From: Candidatus Mycobacterium wuenschmannii
GTDB lineage: Bacteria > Actinomycetota > Actinomycetes > Mycobacteriales > Mycobacteriaceae
Assembly (NCBI RefSeq): GCF_030252325.1
Contig: NZ_CP126981.1
Coordinates: 1,674,001-1,738,000 of the forward strand
Length of the DNA: 64,000 bases
Direction: 5' to 3'
Shown here: positions 58,507 through 64,000 of the stretch, in pieces
How the letters are laid out: each line of letters begins with the position of its first letter
Numbering within the stretch: the stretch's first letter is position 1
Notes under the pieces: generated by a model
Databases searched by the model: none
Told to the model about the DNA's origin: nothing
The model's input: only the letters and a program-made list of their open reading frames with translations
Translations under genes and position numbers: made by a program

Positions 58507-58773
58507 GTGGCCAACATCAAGTCGCAGCAAAAGCGCAACCGCACCAACGAGCGCGCCCGACTCCGCAACAAGTCGGTGAAGTCGTCGCTGCGTACGGCCG
58601 TTCGCGCGTTCCGCGAGGCCGCCGAGGCCGGCGAGAAGGACAAGGCCGCCGAGCTGCTGGTGTCGACGAGCCGCAAGCTCGATAAGGCCGCCAGCAAGGG
58701 CGTCATTCACAAGAACCAGGCCGCGAACAAGAAGTCCGCGCTCGCGCACGCGCTGCACAAGCTCGGCAAGTAG
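58507..58773 (+). CDS. rpsT: 30S ribosomal protein S20
   Basis: An 88-residue basic protein, [20 protein letters not shown], the standard S20 N-terminus; binds 16S rRNA in the small subunit. GTG 58507 has GAGAAGGAA upstream. It is divergent from the ATP-grasp gene and converges on holA with 6 bases between. Confidence 0.97.
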   Translation: MANIKSQQKRNRTNERARLRNKSVKSSLRTAVRAFREAAEAGEKDKAAELLVSTSRKLDKAASKGVIHKNQAANKKSALAHALHKLGK

Positions 58774-58779
58774 TACCGC

Positions 58780-59739
58780 CTACTCGGCGACTAACTCCGC
58801 AACCTTTCGCACCGCCGACTCCAGCGCGTAGTCCGCGTCGGCCGCGGCCCCTTTCACGTCGGCGTTCAGCGCCGCCACCAATCGCATTGCGGTAGCCACC
58901 GAATCGCGCGACCAGCGCCGCGCCTGCTTCTGCGCCTTCTGGATGCGCCACGGCGGCATCCCCAATTCCGAAGCCAGCCGGTAGGGGTCCCCCGACAGCG
59001 AGCCGACCCGCCCGATGCTGTGCACCGCCTCGGCCAGCGCGTCGGCCAGCACCACATGCGGTTCGCCGCGCAGCATCGCCCAGCGCAGCGCCTCGACAGC
59101 GCCCTCCACGTCGCCCACGACCGCTTTGTCGGCGATGTCGAAGCCCTTCACCTCGGCCTTGCCCTGGTGGTAGCGCCGCACCGCAGCGACGTCGACGTGC
59201 CCGCCGGTGTCCGCGACCAATTGCGAACAGGCCGAGGCCAATTCGCGTACATCGGAGCCGACGGCGTCGAGCAGCGCGGTCAGGGTGTCGTCGTCGATCT
59301 TGACCTTCAGCGCGCGAAACTCCTTGCGAACGAAGTCGATTCGCTCACCGGCCTTGGTGATCTTGGCGCAGGGGTGCACCTCGGCACCCAGCCTCTGCAG
59401 CTGCGCGGCCAGGGCCTTGGCGCGGCCTCCCCCGGAATGCACGACGACCAGTTCGGTGCCGGCCGGCACGTCGGAGGCGGCCTTGCCGATCAAGTCGGCG
59501 GCCTCCTTGCCGGCCTCACCAGCGGCCTCGAGGACGACGACGCGCTCGTCGGCGAACAGCGACGGGCTCAGCAGTTCGGCGAGTTCGTAGACGCCGACGT
59601 CGCCGGCGCGAACCCTGTCGACCGGAACGTCGTCGGTGCCGGCGCGCTTGCGGGCCGCGCGCAGCACGTCGGCGACGGCGCGCTCGACCAGCAGCGGCTC
59701 ATCACCCAGCACGAGATGCACGGTCGAATCCTGGCTCAC
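58780..59739 (-). CDS. holA: DNA polymerase III subunit delta
   Basis: Clamp-loader delta subunit of 319 residues. N-terminal [16 protein letters not shown], the AAA+ fold without a Walker A motif, and a C-terminal region with [17 protein letters not shown] typical of HolA. GTG 59739 start. It lies 12 bases downstream of comEC, so it may be cotranscribed with comEA-comEC. Confidence 0.92.
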   Translation of the reverse strand: MSQDSTVHLVLGDEPLLVERAVADVLRAARKRAGTDDVPVDRVRAGDVGVYELAELLSPSLFADERVVVLEAAGEAGKEAADLIGKAASDVPAGTELVVVHSGGGRAKALAAQLQRLGAEVHPCAKITKAGERIDFVRKEFRALKVKIDDDTLTALLDAVGSDVRELASACSQLVADTGGHVDVAAVRRYHQGKAEVKGFDIADKAVVGDVEGAVEALRWAMLRGEPHVVLADALAEAVHSIGRVGSLSGDPYRLASELGMPPWRIQKAQKQARRWSRDSVATAMRLVAALNADVKGAAADADYALESAVRKVAELVAE

Positions 59740-59751
59740 CGGATGATGGTG

Positions 59752-61284
59752 TCACGTTCGGCCGACAGGCCCGCCGAGCCCCGCCAGCGACCAGGCGAAC
59801 AGCGCGCAGGCCGCCAGCGCCAGGCCCGCCCGGAACCATCGTCGCCGCCAGAGCAGCACCGTCAACAGTCCCGCGGCAGCGACGATCACCGCACCGGAAA
59901 GCCCCGACGGCACAGGCACACTCGCGCCCGGGACGCCCGCCGACCAATGCGCGATCCGCAGCAGCCACCACAGCTCCGGGCCGGTGAATCGGATCAGCAG
60001 CTGCGCGCCGGCCGGCCAGCACAGGCACAGCGCCGCCGCGGCGCTGCCCAGCACGGTGATCGGTGCGACCAATGCCGCCACCGCGAGGTTGGCCACCGCG
60101 GACACCACGCTGAACCGGCCCGAGATGCCGGCGATCAACGGCGCCGTCACCAGCTGCGCCGCGCACGCCACGCACACGGCGTCGGCCAATGGCTTGGGCC
60201 AGCCCGCGGCCACCAGACGCCGGGACCAGACCGGCGCGACGACCACCAACGCCGCGGTCGCCACCACCGACAACGCCAACCCGACATCGACGGCCAACTG
60301 CGGCGCCACCACCATCAGCAGCAGCACGGTGCCGGCCAGGGCCGGGATCGCCTGCCGACGCCGCGACGACAACACCCCCACCAACGCGATCGCACCCATC
60401 ACCGCGGCGCGCAGCACACTGGCCGAAGGCTGCACCACGATGACGAACAGCACCAGCGCCACGCCCGCCAACCCGACCGCCGCCCGTGGCCCGATCAGTC
60501 GCGACGAGAACAGCACCGCCCCGCAGACGATCGTGACGTTGGCGCCCGACACCGCGGTCAGATGCGTCAACCCCGCGGTGCGGAATTCCTGCTCGGTGAG
60601 TGGGGTGACCGCCGACATGTCGCCGAGCACCAGCGCCGGCAGCATCGCGGCCTGGTCGGCAGGCAGCACCCGGGCAGCTGCGGCCGCGAACCCGGCCCGT
60701 GCCGCGTACGCGGCACGGTTCAACGGCCCGGCACGACCCATCGTCGGCGCGCCGATCGCGGTGATGACGGCGACGCTCAGGTCGCGACGGGTGGGCGCGG
60801 TGACCCGCGCCCGGAATCGCATCGGCTGGCCGACCATCACCGCACCGAAGTCACGCGCCTGCGCGAAAACCACTGCTCGCCCGGCAGTCTCGTGCCCGTC
60901 GAGCATGCGCAGCGTCGCGCGGAACAACAGCCGGCCGCGGCCGACCGGCTTGGCGCTTTCGGTCGGCGTCACGGCCACCTCCGCACTGGAGCCGAATGCC
61001 GACCGGATCGGGTGGTGCGTAACTGCGTTGGAGCGCAATGTGATTGCGCAGCCGAAGCCCGCGCCTACGACCCCCGCGGCGAGCACCCCGACACCGACGG
61101 TCCGCGCCCGGCGGGGCCCGAAGCGCCACAGCAGAGCGCCGGACGCGCCGGCCGCCAAGCACAGCGACCCGAGTGCCGCGCCGACCGGCCAAAGGATCCC
61201 GGCGGCGGTGACGAGCCAACTGGTCAGCGCCGCCGGAACCAGACGCGCATCCAGGCGCGGCGCGATGTCCGCCGGTTGTGTCAC
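59752..61284 (-). CDS. comEC: ComEC/Rec2-family membrane protein
   Basis: DNA-uptake channel homologue of 510 residues with about ten hydrophobic segments. The DUF4131-like N-terminal part is followed by the competence domain (HLTAVSGANVTIVCG, LVLGDMSAVT). The C-terminal metallo-beta-lactamase domain of longer ComEC proteins is absent, as in other mycobacteria. GTG 61284 is 6 bases after the comEA stop and gives a length like the M. tuberculosis protein. Confidence 0.88.
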   Translation of the reverse strand: MTQPADIAPRLDARLVPAALTSWLVTAAGILWPVGAALGSLCLAAGASGALLWRFGPRRARTVGVGVLAAGVVGAGFGCAITLRSNAVTHHPIRSAFGSSAEVAVTPTESAKPVGRGRLLFRATLRMLDGHETAGRAVVFAQARDFGAVMVGQPMRFRARVTAPTRRDLSVAVITAIGAPTMGRAGPLNRAAYAARAGFAAAAARVLPADQAAMLPALVLGDMSAVTPLTEQEFRTAGLTHLTAVSGANVTIVCGAVLFSSRLIGPRAAVGLAGVALVLFVIVVQPSASVLRAAVMGAIALVGVLSSRRRQAIPALAGTVLLLMVVAPQLAVDVGLALSVVATAALVVVAPVWSRRLVAAGWPKPLADAVCVACAAQLVTAPLIAGISGRFSVVSAVANLAVAALVAPITVLGSAAAALCLCWPAGAQLLIRFTGPELWWLLRIAHWSAGVPGASVPVPSGLSGAVIVAAAGLLTVLLWRRRWFRAGLALAACALFAWSLAGLGGPVGRT

Positions 61285-61289
61285 CGGCC

Positions 61290-62096
61290 TCAGACGCGGA
61301 CCAGCGGGCGCAGCTTCTCCAGGCGCGCGGCGCCGAAGCCCTCGACCTCCCCCAACTGGTCGACGCTGCTGAACTTTCCGTGGGCCTGCCGCCACGCCAC
61401 GATCGCCGCGGCGCGCACCGGCCCCACGCCGGGCAGCGTGTCCAACTGCTGCACGGTCGCGGTGTTGAGGTTGACGACCTGCGCCGAGTCTCCCTTCGCG
61501 GGGCGCGACGCCGAACTCGTCGGGCCGGGCGCGGCCGATCCCGGGCTGACCGAACTGCCCAGGACCGCGGGCTGGCCTTTCGCTGGCGCGATGCCCACCA
61601 CGATCTGCTCGCCGTCGTCGACCTGGCGGGCCATGTTGAGGCCGATCGTGTCGGCGCCGTCGGTCGTGCCGCCGGCCGCCTTCAGTGCGTCGGCGATCCG
61701 CGCGCCGGGCGCCAGCGTCACCAGCCCTGGGGTGTGCACCAAGCCGACGACGCTGACCACCACCGGCTGATTCGCCCGTGCGGCGGAGCTGGGCGTGCGG
61801 CTCGCCGTGGCCGCCATGTCGACGGGCGGTAGCTTGGCCGACGAGACCGGCGCCGGCTGCTCGCGCATCAGCGTGAAGATGGTGACCAGCACGGCGATCG
61901 CCGCGACCACGGCCAACGCGACGGCGCCGGCACGGCCCGGATCGGCCCGGACCTTGGCCAGCCAGCCGTCGTCCTTCGCCGCGTCCGGGACCCACCTCGG
62001 TAGGAGCGAGTTGGGATCGTCAGCGTCGTCGTCGTCAGCCGACGGTTGCGCACTCAGTCGTCGCTGAAGTCGCTCAGCGGGGAGTTCTGTTCGCAT
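61290..62096 (-). CDS. comEA: ComEA-like helix-hairpin-helix DNA-binding protein
   Basis: A 268-residue protein: acidic cytoplasmic N-terminus, one transmembrane helix at about residues 57-76, an SLBB-like domain near residues 105-165, a Ser/Pro/Ala linker, and a C-terminal helix-hairpin-helix pair (VNLNTATVQQLDTLPGVGP, QLGEVEGFGAARLEKL). Binds DNA outside the membrane and would hand it to ComEC. ATG 62096 is the first start compatible with this topology. Confidence 0.88.
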   Translation of the reverse strand: MRTELPAERLQRRLSAQPSADDDDADDPNSLLPRWVPDAAKDDGWLAKVRADPGRAGAVALAVVAAIAVLVTIFTLMREQPAPVSSAKLPPVDMAATASRTPSSAARANQPVVVSVVGLVHTPGLVTLAPGARIADALKAAGGTTDGADTIGLNMARQVDDGEQIVVGIAPAKGQPAVLGSSVSPGSAAPGPTSSASRPAKGDSAQVVNLNTATVQQLDTLPGVGPVRAAAIVAWRQAHGKFSSVDQLGEVEGFGAARLEKLRPLVRV

Positions 62097-62192
62097 GTCG
62101 GCGACGCTAGAGCGAGCCACCACCACCTCGGCGCCGTCGCGGCGCTCTCGACCGGCCGCTGTGGATCGATGGCAATCTGGGGATAATCGGCC

Positions 62193-63116
62193 ATGCCCCC
62201 TTACCACGTCCAGGCCAGTACGAGCGCTGTCGAAATTTGGACGGGAAAGCGGATCCAATTCGGCAGTGAGAGCCGCGACGACTGGCAAAAAGCATTGAAA
62301 GCGGATCTGCGACAAGCTTTTTCGAAATTGGACGTATCGCAGAGCGCATTGATTGCGGGCTACTACTACAGCAGCAGCCCCGTCGTGACAGACACCGAGA
62401 ACAGCCTTTTTACCAATGTCGGCGAGACCATGCCGCGGGGCTCCTTCACGGCATTGAGTTTCGAGCGTGGCACGGACGCTCCGCCCGAGCCTCCGTGCTC
62501 AGTCGACCTGATCAGCGGTCACCTCCACTACTACCGCTATCGCGTCGGTGGATCGTGGACGAGTTGGAGAGCCGGGCGAACACTTGCCCAATGGCACCAC
62601 GTACCTCGCCGTGTCTCCGTCGGTACCGACACAGCGCGCCCAGTGTGGTTCGCCTTGCGCGAGGCCAACGCCGACGGACTCGTGGTCGTGTCAAACGACG
62701 AGGACCTCGATCCGAATCAAAATTTCGGGTTGCGGATCACGGTGCACACGACGAAGACCGCATCGCACCGTCCGATCTCGAACAGTGAATTCGTCGTCGA
62801 CGGAGCTATTGCCGCATTCCACAATGACCCGGTCGGTGATGACATCGTCGCGGCTGTTCTTCCCAGGCTGCCCGGCGTCACCGAAGACAGTTTGCGACAC
62901 GCCCTGAGCAGTTGTGCGGGGCCGCTCTTTCCCACACCTGCGGTGCTGATCGAAAAGAACTCCGCTGTGCGGATCAGTCCCGCGGATCACCGCTGTTGGC
63001 TCGGCTCTTACAGCGTCCGGCAAGACTCGACCAGCCGGTGGCCCGAGTTCAGCGGGGAGCTCTTCACCCTGCTGCCGATTGATTCGGCAAAGGGTGATGG
63101 TGGCGATGCGCCCTAA
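62193..63116 (+). CDS. Protein of unknown function, atypical base composition
   Basis: A 307-residue soluble protein that I do not recognise. No signal peptide or membrane helix. It has strand-rich segments, several Trp/His pairs (SWTSWRAGRTLAQWHH), and SPADHRCWLGSYSV near the end. Codon use is more AT-rich than in the neighbours (AAATTTGG, GAAATTGG), suggesting recent acquisition. It is divergent from comEA across 96 bases, and stands where M. tuberculosis has eis. A reading frame of this length without stops supports it being a real gene. Confidence 0.65.
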   Translation: MPPYHVQASTSAVEIWTGKRIQFGSESRDDWQKALKADLRQAFSKLDVSQSALIAGYYYSSSPVVTDTENSLFTNVGETMPRGSFTALSFERGTDAPPEPPCSVDLISGHLHYYRYRVGGSWTSWRAGRTLAQWHHVPRRVSVGTDTARPVWFALREANADGLVVVSNDEDLDPNQNFGLRITVHTTKTASHRPISNSEFVVDGAIAAFHNDPVGDDIVAAVLPRLPGVTEDSLRHALSSCAGPLFPTPAVLIEKNSAVRISPADHRCWLGSYSVRQDSTSRWPEFSGELFTLLPIDSAKGDGGDAP

Positions 63117-63240
63117 ATCACGCCCACCGGACCACAGGTGACTGTGCATTAACGATTCAGCCCCGAGCCGCCTGACTGGTTGGTTGGGCAGCCGGTTACC
63201 GTTCAGTACAGGTCTGACAGATCCAACGAAGGAGACTGCC

Positions 63241-64000
<760 letters not shown>

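Noticed and set aside
59020..61770. Plus-strand open frame (916 codons) across holA and comEC
   Set aside because: Antisense to two recognised genes, with no motif, and composed of Arg/His/Gln-rich repeats typical of shadow frames.

Overview
The window is a high-GC chromosomal segment from a mycobacterium, probably a non-tuberculous or rapidly growing species. Evidence: mycobactin genes with IdeR-type iron boxes, a 13E12-type DUF222/HNH gene with a mycobacterial SOS box, frequent GTG/TTG and leaderless starts, and a gene order that follows the M. tuberculosis Rv2380c-Rv2415c region (mbt, hemW, nirA/sirA-cysH, cysTWA-subI, lppR-lepA, Rv2405/2406c-like, Rv2409c-2411c-like, rpsT, holA, comEC, comEA) with several insertions.

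Bases 1-11.3 kb are part of the mycobactin locus. mbtB-mbtT-mbtC-mbtD run leftward with overlapping ends. A secreted protein of unknown function and mbtA run rightward from the same 326-bp control region, which carries two good IdeR boxes. Bases 11.1-21.1 kb are an accessory oxidation island: two Baeyer-Villiger-type flavoprotein monooxygenases, three SDR dehydrogenases, a VOC protein, an HSL-type hydrolase, a ferritin-like diiron protein, and XRE/MmyB and MerR regulators. It separates mbtA from mbtI (21.1-22.5 kb), which has its own iron box.

Bases 22.6-33.4 kb hold a small conserved gene, the SOS-box DUF222 gene, hemW, the sulfite/APS reduction operon (sirA-cysH-sirohydrochlorin chelatase) and the sulfate importer operon subI-cysT-cysW-cysA. 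Both sulfur operons are preceded by a leaderless short ORF that ends in clustered cysteine codons, indicating cysteine-responsive attenuation.

Bases 33.7-47.9 kb are a compact aerobic cobalamin cluster: riboswitch-cobN-cobF-cobK, divergent cobB/cobO/ChlID-type chelatase and cobL, then cobM-cobIJ-cobH-cobG running down from lepA-lppR. Siroheme made for sulfite reductase and the corrin ring share the precorrin-2/sirohydrochlorin branch point, so these regions are metabolically linked.

Bases 50.6-53.3 kb contain two paralogous secreted proteins of unknown function that share an upstream leader and an identical 19-bp-stem terminator. Bases 53.7-62.1 kb are conserved core: a PemK-like protein, a CBS protein, the ATP-grasp/alpha-E/transglutaminase trio, rpsT, holA, comEC and comEA. 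The right end has an unrecognised 307-residue ORF and the 5' part of an acyl-CoA dehydrogenase gene. I saw no tRNA, rRNA, CRISPR array or insertion sequence.
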